A DNA stretch of 64,000 nt from Roseivirga sp. (GTDB lineage Bacteria; Bacteroidota; Bacteroidia; Cytophagales; Cyclobacteriaceae): contig JAJCYM010000047.1 of NCBI GenBank assembly GCA_029262895.1, forward strand, positions 23,326 to 87,325, written 5' to 3'. The notes beneath the pieces are model-generated. The model had not been told where the DNA came from, searched no databases, and saw only the letters and a program-made list of their open reading frames with translations. This document shows positions 32,570 through 41,574 of the stretch, piece after piece (within the stretch, counting starts at the first letter, position 1; each line of letters starts with the position of its first letter). A program made the translations under genes and the position numbers.

Positions 32570-33388
32570 ATGATCTTGTCGGGCAACATTCGAAGTTATA
32601 TTTCGCTAAGGCAATCAGAACTTAAGCTCACCTCCCTGGTGGGCTTATTTCTTACGGTCATTGCCATTATCGTGATGACCCAAAACTACTTCAAGTATGC
32701 CTATCTGGGTAATTATTCATTTGGGATGAGCCTTGCCTATAATCTCATCGTTTACAGCACCTATGCCCTGCTAACGCCCCTGATTTTTCATCTTGGACAA
32801 AAGTTTTCTATTAAGGAGGCCCCAAGAACCCAAAGGTTGCTGTTGCATTTGGCTTTGAGTGTGCTATTTGGTTTGGGTCATATGATTTTCTGCAATGTTG
32901 TACTTTTCAGCGTTGACCTTTCCTCTTCCATCATTTTCCCAAGGTTTATAGCAAAGTACCTTACCAACGTAATACACTTTCATCTGCTGGCTTATTGGGC
33001 CATTTTGCTTCTGATGACCTTTAGGTCTAGGAAGCAAGAGCCACAAAAAAAGGAAAAAATTGTTGAGACCCTTGAGCGATTCAGAGTAGATAAAAACGGT
33101 CGAACGTTCTTTGTTGAACTTGATCAGGTATATTGGATTGAGGCCATGGATCATTATCAAAAGATTCATACAGACGCAGGATATCATGTCATCAAGGATG
33201 TGATGAAATCACTCCAGGAAAAGCTTCCCTCTGAACATTTTATTAGAATTCATCGATCTTATTTTGCCAATAGAAAGATGATCAAGGCACTACATAAGAA
33301 TTCCGATTTGACTGTCATTTTGAAAAATGGGGAGACCCTCAAAGTTGGCAATTCCTACAAAAAGGCCGTTCTGAGTCTTTTTGATTAA
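32570..33388 (+). CDS. LytTR-family regulator with four-helix membrane sensor
   Basis: A 272-residue one-component regulator. Four membrane helices lie between residues 20 and 150 (LVGLFLTVIAIIVMTQ, LAYNLIVYSTYALLTPLIFHLG, LLLHLALSVLFGLGHMIFCNVVLFS, VIHFHLLAYWAILLLMTF). The C-terminal LytTR domain begins at about 170 (FRVDKNGRTFFVELDQVYWIEAMDHYQKIHTD...HFIRIHRSYFANRKMI...LKVGNSYKKAV). It lies 74 bases before the hydrolase-LanC fusion gene on the same strand and is a candidate regulator of it. Similar design to 23681-24448. Confidence 0.92.
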   Translation: MILSGNIRSYISLRQSELKLTSLVGLFLTVIAIIVMTQNYFKYAYLGNYSFGMSLAYNLIVYSTYALLTPLIFHLGQKFSIKEAPRTQRLLLHLALSVLFGLGHMIFCNVVLFSVDLSSSIIFPRFIAKYLTNVIHFHLLAYWAILLLMTFRSRKQEPQKKEKIVETLERFRVDKNGRTFFVELDQVYWIEAMDHYQKIHTDAGYHVIKDVMKSLQEKLPSEHFIRIHRSYFANRKMIKALHKNSDLTVILKNGETLKVGNSYKKAVLSLFD

Positions 33389-33462
33389 GCCATTCACGAA
33401 TCATTTTAATACGTTGGCGAATAGAGTCTTCTGATTGGCCGGTGACCGAATCATATTTGGCC

Positions 33463-35556
33463 ATGCGCTATACGAAAATCAGTGTGGGTAATTTGATACT
33501 GTTGCTGCTAACCTTAGGTTGTGCATCTGACAAGGAATTTACGACAAACCAGACCATTTCCTTTAAGGCGGAGGACGGGGTCACAGTCACAGCAGATTTT
33601 TATCCATCGGCCCGAAAGTCGGATCCGACTATTGTAATGTTTCATCAATCCGCTTCGAGTAGAGGAGAATACCAGACAATTGCACCTCGACTTCAGCAGC
33701 GAGGATTCAATTGCCTGGCTGTTGATTTACGCTGGGGGAAAAAGGACTTTTGGAACGGAGTTGAGAATGAGACTGCAAGGGCTTATGGGTCATATGAGGT
33801 GGTAGACAATTTTGTGGATACAGATGCCTATCAATATGAAGAGGTTTGGCCAAGAATTTTTGATTCCTACTTGGACATGACAGCGGCATTGAAATGGTTG
33901 AAAGAGAATGATTTCGATGGTGATTTAATTGTTTGGGGATCATCCTTTTCCGCCATGCTTCAATTCAAATTGGCCAGGGAATTTCCAGAGGAGATTGAGG
34001 CAATGGTCTCTTATTCCCCTGGAGAATACTATGAAAAAGACACCGTGTTATTACGTTCCTGGTCTTCAGAGGTCACGCAACCGGTTTTTATTGCTGCTGG
34101 TCAAGATACTGCTGAATACTTAATGACAAGGCCAATTCTGGAATCTCTCAAAGGGGTTCAGCCTGAGTTTTTTCAGGCCGTTAAAGGAAGACATGGAAGT
34201 AGTGTGCTTTTGCAAGATGAGGCTAACTGGCCTCCTCTGATTTCTTTTCTTCAACAGTTCAAAACATACAAAAAGGATGATTATCTCGATTTGGCGAGAC
34301 AAGCAGGTTTCTGGCTTCAATCGAAAAAAATTAAAAAGGGTGATGATCTAATCTGGCGCGATGTGCTTGATGATTCTGTGGTATCAATGTCCTATTCAAA
34401 CGGTGTTTCAGGGACTGTCCTTTTCTATTCGGACTTATTTAGAAATGGGGGAAGTCAAGAACACATGCAAGAGGCTCAATCAGGTGCAGACTATCTGCTC
34501 AAAAACCTTCCTGAAAAAAGTGATTCTTTGAACAAGGTGTCCTGGGCATTTAGCCCATATGGCAACGTTTGCGGAACGGGTTATGCCTTATTAGAAATGT
34601 ATAATCTTACGGGAGAGGAAGCGTATAAAACCGGGGTTCAGCACATTCTGGGCGTATTGGATCACTTTTCATTGAATCAAAATGACACAGTCTCCTGGGA
34701 TTTGGGCAATGATGTTTTAGGCGGTCTTTCCGGCACTGGTCTTTTTCTACTTGCCGTGGCCGAAACATTCGAGGATTCTCTGGCGCTCTCATTGGCCAGG
34801 TCTGCGGGTCGCACTTTAATATCAAGGGCCACCGAATCTGGCAATACCTTAACTTGGAAACGGGGTCAGGACGGCAATTTTACCCTTCCCAACTTTTCTC
34901 ATGGTGCTGCAGGGATAGGTTATTTTTTAGCACGACTCTTCGAGAGGACGGGAGACCCTGAATTTCTGGAAGCCGCTCAAAAATCGATCAACTATCTGGA
35001 CTCAATTGCCTACACGGAAGACAATACTTACCTGATCCCCTATGGTTTTCCAGACCCCGGTTGGAGTAGGGCTTTTGACATTGGCTGGGCACATGGACCT
35101 GCAGGTGTTGCCCGGCTTTTCTATCAGATGTATAAAATTGACGAGGATCAGAAATGGCTTAATAGGATGAAGGCATGTTTCAATGGAATTCGTTTAAGCA
35201 ATGCCATGGGCCAACTTAATCCAATGTTCGGAACACGACCTTTTAGTATTGATCAGAGATTTGGATTGACCAGTGTCGCAAGTTTTGCCTTGGATTTATA
35301 TTCAGTTACCAAAGACTTAGAATATTTAAACTATGCACAACACACTATTGATTATATCATGAGTAAGGCAAGCTTTAAAGACGGACTTCATTGGCCGATT
35401 GAGCGTTTTGGTTTTATGAAAAATCGAGGTCAAGTGACAAGTTTCACAGGATACTTCTATGGCTCGTCAGGTTATGGTGCCTTGCTATTGAAGGCCTATA
35501 ATATCGCTACTAATCAAAAGCACTTCAGCCGTTTTGTTGATGATCCTTTCGACTAA
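33463..35556 (+). CDS. Lipoprotein fusing an alpha/beta hydrolase to a LanC-like barrel
   Basis: About 697 residues from ATG 33463, chosen because it places a lipoprotein signal (NLILLLLTLGC) at the N-terminus; the GTG at 33442 would add 7 residues. Residues about 30-265 form a dienelactone-type alpha/beta hydrolase: IVMFHQSASSRGEY, nucleophile elbow VWGSSFSA, acid in AAGQDTAEY, His in GRHGSS. Residues about 270-690 form an alpha/alpha barrel with LanC repeats: NVCGTGYALL, GGLSGTGLFLLA, FSHGAAGIGYFLARL, WAHGPAGVARLFYQM, FYGSSGYGALLLKAY. The zinc ligands of LanC are mostly missing (WCYG is WAHG, CHG is FYG), so thioether cyclisation is unlikely. Function unknown; surface- or periplasm-facing. 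Confidence 0.8.
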   Translation: MRYTKISVGNLILLLLTLGCASDKEFTTNQTISFKAEDGVTVTADFYPSARKSDPTIVMFHQSASSRGEYQTIAPRLQQRGFNCLAVDLRWGKKDFWNGVENETARAYGSYEVVDNFVDTDAYQYEEVWPRIFDSYLDMTAALKWLKENDFDGDLIVWGSSFSAMLQFKLAREFPEEIEAMVSYSPGEYYEKDTVLLRSWSSEVTQPVFIAAGQDTAEYLMTRPILESLKGVQPEFFQAVKGRHGSSVLLQDEANWPPLISFLQQFKTYKKDDYLDLARQAGFWLQSKKIKKGDDLIWRDVLDDSVVSMSYSNGVSGTVLFYSDLFRNGGSQEHMQEAQSGADYLLKNLPEKSDSLNKVSWAFSPYGNVCGTGYALLEMYNLTGEEAYKTGVQHILGVLDHFSLNQNDTVSWDLGNDVLGGLSGTGLFLLAVAETFEDSLALSLARSAGRTLISRATESGNTLTWKRGQDGNFTLPNFSHGAAGIGYFLARLFERTGDPEFLEAAQKSINYLDSIAYTEDNTYLIPYGFPDPGWSRAFDIGWAHGPAGVARLFYQMYKIDEDQKWLNRMKACFNGIRLSNAMGQLNPMFGTRPFSIDQRFGLTSVASFALDLYSVTKDLEYLNYAQHTIDYIMSKASFKDGLHWPIERFGFMKNRGQVTSFTGYFYGSSGYGALLLKAYNIATNQKHFSRFVDDPFD

Positions 35557-35646
35557 AATATTGTAGAAAGTTTGACATAGAAATTTAGGATTCAATATCC
35601 ATCATATGGGAGTGCTTCGATCGGGATTATTTATTTATTTTGCGAC

Positions 35647-36861
35647 ATGGGCAAAATCAAAATTGGAATCATCAAAGAAGGCAAAATACCCATGGACAGA
35701 AGGGTGCCTCTGACTCCCACACAATGCGCGGAAATACTGTCTGATTTTGATGGAGTATCTATAAAGTGCCAGGAAAGCGATATCCGTTGTTTCCCAGATG
35801 AAGAATACCGGAAAGCAGGAGTGGAAGTGGTCAGCGATATTTCTGATTGTGAGATTATACTCGGAGTCAAAGAAGTACCCATACCCAACTTGATGGCCGG
35901 GAAAACCCATTTCTTTTTTTCTCACACCATAAAAAAACAAGATTACAACAGGGAATTGTTGCGCGAAATCATGAGCAAACAAATTCGACTGATTGATTGG
36001 GAGTGTCTTACCAACAAAGAAGGCCAAAGATTGATTGCCTTTGGCAGATATGCAGGAATTGTGGGAGCCTACAATGCTGTTTGGACCTATGGCAAAAGGT
36101 ATAATCTGTTCGATTTGAGAAGAGCCAATGAATGCTTCGATCTGGATGACTTAAAAACAGAATATGCCAAAGTGAAGTTACCGGCAATTAAAATTGCCCT
36201 TACCGGAGGAGGTCGTGTTTCAAAAGGTGCCATGGAAGTACTGCATGGTATGGGCATAAGAAAAGTGAGCCCCGCTGAGTTTGTCAATGAATATTTTGAG
36301 GGGCCTGTGTTCACTCAATTGAATACTCGAGACTATAACAAAAAGGCCAATGGTGAAACTTTTGATAGAGAAGAGTTCTATCAAAATCCGGCCAACTATG
36401 TTTCCAATTTTGCGGCTTATGCGGAGAAAGCCGATATATTAATTGCGGGAGCGTTCTGGGACCCAAAGGCTCCTGTTCTTTTTGGTCGAGAAGACGTATT
36501 GGCAACAGCTTTTAAAATTAGTGTCATTGCCGATATTACCTGCGACATAGAAGGGTCAATTCCATCAACCAAGCAGCCGAGCACCATTGATGATCCGATC
36601 TACGATTATAACCCCAGTAATGATAGGGTGGAAACAGCATTTGGGGATGAAGGCAACATCACCGTAATGGCTGTTGACAATCTGCCTTGCGAGCTGCCTC
36701 GAAATGCATCTGAGGATTTTGGAAGAGAGTTCGTAGATCAAATTCTCCCTAATTTAATCGGGGAGGATAAAGATGATATCATCAAACGAGCCACCATAAC
36801 CAAGGAGGGTAAGCTGACTGAAATCTACGGGTATCTTCAGGATTATGTAGATGGACATTAA
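35647..36861 (+). CDS. AlaDH/PNT-superfamily dehydrogenase, saccharopine (LKR)-like
   Basis: A 404-residue NAD(P)-dependent dehydrogenase. IKIGIIKEGKIPMDRRVPLTPTQ is the family opening; GRYAGIVGAYNAVWTYGKR resembles the lysine-ketoglutarate reductase side of saccharopine dehydrogenases. The dinucleotide loop is ALTGGGRVSKGAMEVLHGMG (GGGxxS instead of GxGxxG), a feature of the saccharopine-forming NAD enzymes. Substrate is either a saccharopine-like or alanine-like compound; I favour the former. The stop overlaps deoC by 11 bases, making a three-gene operon with deoC and acyP. Confidence 0.78.
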   Translation: MGKIKIGIIKEGKIPMDRRVPLTPTQCAEILSDFDGVSIKCQESDIRCFPDEEYRKAGVEVVSDISDCEIILGVKEVPIPNLMAGKTHFFFSHTIKKQDYNRELLREIMSKQIRLIDWECLTNKEGQRLIAFGRYAGIVGAYNAVWTYGKRYNLFDLRRANECFDLDDLKTEYAKVKLPAIKIALTGGGRVSKGAMEVLHGMGIRKVSPAEFVNEYFEGPVFTQLNTRDYNKKANGETFDREEFYQNPANYVSNFAAYAEKADILIAGAFWDPKAPVLFGREDVLATAFKISVIADITCDIEGSIPSTKQPSTIDDPIYDYNPSNDRVETAFGDEGNITVMAVDNLPCELPRNASEDFGREFVDQILPNLIGEDKDDIIKRATITKEGKLTEIYGYLQDYVDGH

Positions 36862-37510
36862 TAGATATATAGAGCACACCAATCTCAAGCCAACCCTGGT
36901 GGCTAATGATATTGATGAGCTTGTGAAACAGGCACTCGAGTACAATTTTGCCGGGCTTTGTATTCCTCCTTTCTGGGTCAAGAAGGTTTTTAGAGATTTG
37001 CAAAACACCAACGTTCAGTTGGTAACGGTAATTGGTTTCCCCTTGGGTTATCAAATGACCGAAACAAAATTGGCCGAGATTGACAAGGCCATCTATAATG
37101 GTGCCAACGAGTTGGACATCGTTATGAACATTTCCTCCTTTAAAACAGGGCTGCCCTGGACCAAGATTGAGTTGGCCAAGTGTGCTTCGCGCATTCATGA
37201 AGCGGGTTGTCTCATGAAGGTAATTATCGAAACAGCTTATTTAACGGATGAGGAAATTATAATCGCCTCAAAACTTTGTGCAGATGCTGGCAGCGATTTT
37301 GTCAAAACTTCCACTGGCTTTGCTCCTTCGGGAGCTAAGGCAGAACACATTAAACTAATGAGAGCCAACCTTCCCTCCAATGTTGGTATCAAAGCTTCGG
37401 GAGGTATAAAGAATCTTGCTTCAGCTTTGGAAATGATAGAGGCAGGGGCAGATAGAATCGGTACTTCATCTGGTGGACTGATAATGAAAGAGGCCGATGC
37501 AGCATCTTAA
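36851..37510 (+). CDS. deoC: Deoxyribose-phosphate aldolase
   Basis: A 219-residue class I aldolase splitting 2-deoxyribose-5-phosphate to glyceraldehyde-3-phosphate and acetaldehyde. Landmarks: IEHTNLKPTL, GANELDIVMNI, LMKVIIETAYLTDEEI (the proton-relay Lys), SDFVKTSTGF (Schiff-base Lys in VKTSTG) and GIKASGGI. Length is normal. It overlaps the dehydrogenase gene by 11 bases and acyP by 14, so all three are coupled. Confidence 0.96.
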   Translation: MDINRYIEHTNLKPTLVANDIDELVKQALEYNFAGLCIPPFWVKKVFRDLQNTNVQLVTVIGFPLGYQMTETKLAEIDKAIYNGANELDIVMNISSFKTGLPWTKIELAKCASRIHEAGCLMKVIIETAYLTDEEIIIASKLCADAGSDFVKTSTGFAPSGAKAEHIKLMRANLPSNVGIKASGGIKNLASALEMIEAGADRIGTSSGGLIMKEADAAS

Positions 37511-37769
37511 TCTTACAGTTTATGGGCGTGTGCAAGGCGTATTTTTTAGAGCCAGTACTAAAGACAAGGCAAAGGCTTTAGGGCTAAACGGGTGGTGCAA
37601 GAATCAAAAGGATGGGACTGTGTACATTGAAGTTGAAGGCCCTGAAGATGGTGTAGATCAATTTGTAGCTTGGTGCAATAACGGACCGGAATCCGCAATT
37701 GTGGACAGAGTTGATGTGGCAAATGGATCCTTGGTTGGCTACTCCCGCTTTGAGATAAGACGGTTTTAA
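37497..37769 (+). CDS. acyP: Acylphosphatase
   Basis: A 90-residue enzyme that hydrolyses acyl phosphates. Active-site motif VYGRVQGVFFRASTKDKAKALGLNGWCKNQKDGTVYIEVEG has the catalytic Arg (FFRA) and Asn (LNGWCKN) of the family, followed by W-C-NNGPESAIVDRV. The start lies 14 bases inside deoC. The stop is 8 bases before repeat element copy B. Confidence 0.95.
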   Translation: MQHLNLTVYGRVQGVFFRASTKDKAKALGLNGWCKNQKDGTVYIEVEGPEDGVDQFVAWCNNGPESAIVDRVDVANGSLVGYSRFEIRRF

Positions 37770-37777
37770 TCCGGGGC

Positions 37778-37947
37778 TAACCCGGTTTATGCAATAGAGG
37801 TCGTAATGAGGGCGTAAATCACAATGAATCAGGATGTTTGGCTTTGAAGACATAGCACCGCTATGGTGAAAAGACAAACGAAGCGAAGCGGCTGATTCGA
37901 AGTGAGTTAAGTCCGTAATAGAAATTCTATCGCATTATCCGGGTTTA
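37778..37947 (+). repeat. Dispersed TIR-flanked element, copy B (170 bases)
   Basis: Begins TAACCCGGTTTATGCAATAG and ends with the complement of TAAACCCGGATAATGCGATAG. The interior matches copy A (inverted) and copy C. It occupies the whole gap between convergent acyP and the 37945-38454 gene; its last three bases form the stop codon of the latter. No gene within it. Confidence 0.85.
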
Positions 37948-38454
37948 AGCCATTGCCTTTTTATACTGTTGAATGCCCTTGTGCTTGTAAAGCTTTAGGC
38001 CGAAGTGCTCATAAATGCAAAGCTTCATTCTGTTTTGAGCCAACTCAATTTTTTTATCAGGGGAATAATAAACGGACAATTCCAGACCGGCAATAATGAA
38101 GTTACTTTTTGCACTTAACTCATCTACCCAGGTAAGGAAAGCTTCTCGCCAATCGAGCAGGTACTTTTCATAGTGACTTAAACCATCAAAAAGGAGTTCC
38201 AACTGATTGTCACCAATTTTGTATCGAAAAATACCACAAAGCACGTCATAGAACTCGTCAAAGAAAGCCAGGTGCGCAGGTCGGTAAGCGGCTATCAGGG
38301 CCGTAGTGTCGTCTTGCAACCTCATTGGATTAAAGTGGGTGAAATACCCTTCTTTGATTTTTTCTATGAGAGAGGCCTCCAACTCAAGCCTCAAATCATG
38401 TTGGGCTTGCTTAAGTATGTAATTCTTGTCCAGCAGAAAAAGCCTATCGCTCAC
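37945..38454 (-). CDS. Uncharacterised 169-residue protein
   Basis: A mostly helical, soluble protein without signal peptide or membrane segment. Distinctive parts are LDKNYILKQAQHDLRLELEASLIEKIKEGYFTHF, GLSHYEKYLLDWREAFLTWVDELSAKSNFIIAGLELSVYYSPDKKIELAQNRMKLCIYEHFGLKLYKHKGIQQYKK. Coding character is good. I recognise no family. Its stop codon coincides with the end of repeat element copy B. It is a single gene, convergent with acyP and followed upstream by a 86-base gap to the M14 peptidase gene stop. Confidence 0.65.
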   Translation of the reverse strand: MSDRLFLLDKNYILKQAQHDLRLELEASLIEKIKEGYFTHFNPMRLQDDTTALIAAYRPAHLAFFDEFYDVLCGIFRYKIGDNQLELLFDGLSHYEKYLLDWREAFLTWVDELSAKSNFIIAGLELSVYYSPDKKIELAQNRMKLCIYEHFGLKLYKHKGIQQYKKAMA

Positions 38455-38540
38455 TTAGAAGAATTTTTGCAAAATTACAAAATTTGGGGTAAAAGCGTCT
38501 CTGATTCACCTTGAAAATGATTGTTAAACCTAGGTTAAGC

Positions 38541-41111
38541 TTAACGGGCGGCCGAACCATTCACAATCCTGCCAAAGAAGATTCCGTTCATCATCAATTT
38601 ATTAGTGCCATACCAGAAAGCTCTGAAGTTGGGGTTGTCTACCAAAGAAACAATGCGACCCCGGCCCATGGCACTCACCCTAATGGTCGAAGTACCTTTG
38701 ATGGCTTCGAGGTTTTCTTTTGAAATGAACCCGCTTAGGAGCGGTGTATCAGTGTACCTCCCCGGATTCGAGAATAGATTTCCGCTGGGTTGTACCATAG
38801 TGTTACCTCTTCTGAAGCTAGGCAACTCTGTTCTATAATAACCGAAGGCCATTGGATGGCTCAGCTCAAGTTGACTCATAAACACCCCGCCTGGGATAAA
38901 TTGTGCACGTTGGAAGTTTGAGATTTGATCATATGGGATTTCTGATGCATCAGGCCTTTCAGGTGAGGTAAATTTCAGATCGGAAAATTTATTACTTGCC
39001 AGCCAGCGAACTGCGCCCGTAGTGCCAATGATTGTACCGCCATTTTGAACCCAACGCTTTAGGTTGGCCAAGCCAGACTCACTGAGGCTTGCCCCTCCCG
39101 TCATTATGATAGTGTTATAGCGGTCTATGGCCGAAGAACCCAAACGGGTTGAAGGCAACTTGGTGACTCGCATCTGCATTCTGGTATCCAGGAGATGCCA
39201 AATCTCACCGGCATCGTAGCTACTGCCTGACTCGACTACGAGAGCTACCTCTGGTTTTTGCAAATTGGCAAAGGAGTTGCTGCCTAAAGATACTCCACTT
39301 GTCAGACCCGTGGGCATGGCGTAGACATCAATACCATCTTCCCGGGCAATGGTCTGCATTTGCCGATATATTTCAGTTGCACTTAAACTTTGATTAGTTA
39401 CTGGAACCAGGATGGTACCATAATCAAATTCTCTTTCATCGTCATCTTCAAAAGCCTTGAATTTTTGAGTAGCGGTTTTTAGCCTAACTCCCTTTGACAG
39501 CAGACGGTTGGCAGCCCGGGGGGCATAGTAGCCATGCCATTCAAAAACGTAGGCATATTCACTTTGACCACCCATCAATGTTCCTTGTGGGAAATTGAGC
39601 TCTTCAACCTTGTCGCCAAGCTGGTTTCGGCTATAATCACGACCGCTCATTTCACTATACTCCATGTTAAAGGCCAAGGGGTAGGTCCAACCCGAAATGT
39701 CATAGAACAGGCTATCTTCAAATGATGTTCTCTTCTCGAACATGGCCTTAACGATCTTATAGTTTCTCTGTTTGAGTGGAATGATATAGCTATTGTCAGG
39801 GGTATATTCTTCACCGCCAGTCCTGATTCTCCGTGAAGGGCGATAAAAGTCGATTTCCTGCCTGTTAAGAATTTCGGCTAAATGAAAAGTCCTTACCGGA
39901 TCCTTCTCTGCCTTGAAAACATAGGCCTTCACGTCATCGCCATCTGCTTCCCGAAGGACACCCTTATAAAAATCCCTTTGGTAAGTCAGTAACTCTTCTC
40001 GCATCTCAACCGCAGCCTTCCAGGTGGAGAGTGCTGCTGTGAATTGGTTTCGGATAGTGAATGGGAAGCTAAGAATGCCATTGGCACTTTCCTGTGCATG
40101 ACCTCTTGAACTGGCTTGTTCGAACAAAATGCCAATGCCTCCATTGATGTCAGGGAAAGTAGACCCTTTACCATAATAGAAGTCATCATAACCTTCCTTG
40201 GTGTAATACAAAGAACCCATGTCATCTAATGCAGCGGCATGGAAAGTCCCAATTTGCTCGGTCAATTCCTGATTCTTTTCAGGAGTTAACGGGTGTGTTC
40301 TTGAAGGCACTCCGGGCTGAAAAAAGAAGGTTGAATTAGTACCCATTTCATGATGGTCAGTTAAAATATTTGGTTTCCATTCGTGAAACTTAACAATTCT
40401 GTTTTGTGACTCGGGTTGTTGCAATGGCAACCAATCCCTATTCAGGTCAAACCAGTAATGGTTCGTTCTGCCACCTGGCCAGACCTCCCTATACTCCCTA
40501 TCATTGGGGTCAGGATTTATGTTCTTGCTCTTATGCATATTGGCCCAGGTAGAAAAACGGGTAAGACCATCCGGGTTAAAAGAGGGGTCGAGCAAAACAA
40601 CACTATTGCGAAGCGCTTCTTCAATAAATACGCCCTGTGCAGCGGCCATATAGTAAATTACAGCCAGAGAGGCGTTAGCCCCACTCGGTTCATTGCCATG
40701 TACGCTAAAACCCATATAAAGGACAGAAGGCATCTTTTTGACGTCCCGCTTGTCTGATTCATTAGGGTAGGTGAGCCATACGTGATTGGTCCTGATTGTA
40801 TTAATATTTCGATGATTCTCCGGAGAGGTTACAGTCAACAAAAGCTGAGGGCGCCCTTCATGAGTAGTACCTGTTTCCTCAATGGTAATGCGATCGGATG
40901 CTGCGGCCACAGCACGCATATAGTTTACGAGCTTGTCATGCGTAATATGCCATTCACCCACTTCATGTCCTATTATGGACTTTGGAGTGGGAATGTTTGG
41001 GTCATAGGTAACATCCTGAGGCAGGTAATAAGTAAGGTCAATTTGTGCAACTAGTGGCTGTTGAGCTAAACTAATTGTGGCAACAAATAAGAGGTAGATC
41101 AGTCCCTTCAT
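38541..41111 (-). CDS. Secreted M14-family zinc carboxypeptidase with GATase1-like C-terminal domain
   Basis: An 856-residue exported peptidase; signal peptide about residues 1-22 (LIYLLFVATISLAQQPLVAQ). The catalytic domain (about 45-390) has the zinc motif SVHGNEPSG, PSFNPDGLTRFSTWANMHKSKN, the second zinc ligand in LTDHHEMGT, and the general-base Glu in GIGILFEQASSRGH. After a linker, about residues 600-700 resemble a class I glutamine-amidotransferase-like domain (IIMTGGASLSESGLANLKRWVQNGGTIIGTTGA). This architecture is common in marine Bacteroidota. It removes C-terminal residues from peptides outside the cytoplasm. Together with the DPP4-type and sortilin-like genes it gives the locus a proteolytic theme. 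Confidence 0.9.
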   Translation of the reverse strand: MKGLIYLLFVATISLAQQPLVAQIDLTYYLPQDVTYDPNIPTPKSIIGHEVGEWHITHDKLVNYMRAVAAASDRITIEETGTTHEGRPQLLLTVTSPENHRNINTIRTNHVWLTYPNESDKRDVKKMPSVLYMGFSVHGNEPSGANASLAVIYYMAAAQGVFIEEALRNSVVLLDPSFNPDGLTRFSTWANMHKSKNINPDPNDREYREVWPGGRTNHYWFDLNRDWLPLQQPESQNRIVKFHEWKPNILTDHHEMGTNSTFFFQPGVPSRTHPLTPEKNQELTEQIGTFHAAALDDMGSLYYTKEGYDDFYYGKGSTFPDINGGIGILFEQASSRGHAQESANGILSFPFTIRNQFTAALSTWKAAVEMREELLTYQRDFYKGVLREADGDDVKAYVFKAEKDPVRTFHLAEILNRQEIDFYRPSRRIRTGGEEYTPDNSYIIPLKQRNYKIVKAMFEKRTSFEDSLFYDISGWTYPLAFNMEYSEMSGRDYSRNQLGDKVEELNFPQGTLMGGQSEYAYVFEWHGYYAPRAANRLLSKGVRLKTATQKFKAFEDDDEREFDYGTILVPVTNQSLSATEIYRQMQTIAREDGIDVYAMPTGLTSGVSLGSNSFANLQKPEVALVVESGSSYDAGEIWHLLDTRMQMRVTKLPSTRLGSSAIDRYNTIIMTGGASLSESGLANLKRWVQNGGTIIGTTGAVRWLASNKFSDLKFTSPERPDASEIPYDQISNFQRAQFIPGGVFMSQLELSHPMAFGYYRTELPSFRRGNTMVQPSGNLFSNPGRYTDTPLLSGFISKENLEAIKGTSTIRVSAMGRGRIVSLVDNPNFRAFWYGTNKLMMNGIFFGRIVNGSAAR

Positions 41112-41574
41112 CTCGATTAATTCTATGATTTTACAAGCTGGTTAATATAGTTATTCCAAGCTTTGAATCAAACAATTTAAATGGTGACATATCATAAAAT
41201 AAAGTCAAGAATCTTTGATATATTTTTTATAGATTTACTCACCCAAGTAAATTTCAAAAACCTTTGACCTAACATTTTTTGCATGTGAACAAGACGGCTT
41301 GTGCAGAAGATTAAGATTAATTTTTGTCTGGATTTATGATGAATTTTGTGCCCTTTATTGGCATAATTTGGTTGACTAATGCCCTGTAATCTGGAGGTGG
41401 TCCTACCATGTGACTCCAATGTTAAGGGAATGTTAACAACAATCTGCATTCATAGCGAAATGATAACATTAGTCTGAAAATCGCGACATTAAGCGGGCCT
41501 AGTTTTACTTGTCAAGAGGAGTGTTTTTGACCAAGACAATGAATTACAAACAATTAACCATTTAAATTTTGATT
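41112..41574. other. 463-base promoter region between the M14 peptidase and the TonB receptor genes
   Basis: No gene is visible. It is AT-rich with runs of T/A. TATCATAAAATAAAGTC and the GTTAAGGGAATGTTAACAAC stretch (41418-41437, GTTAAgggaatGTTAAC) form possible operator-like repeats. The last 60 bases lead into the receptor start at 41575. No cobalamin, TPP or other riboswitch pattern was recognised. Confidence 0.45.

Noticed and set aside
33463..35556. Lanthipeptide biosynthesis locus
   Set aside because: The LanC-like domain lacks zinc ligands, is exported, and no LanB/LanM or precursor peptide gene is beside it.
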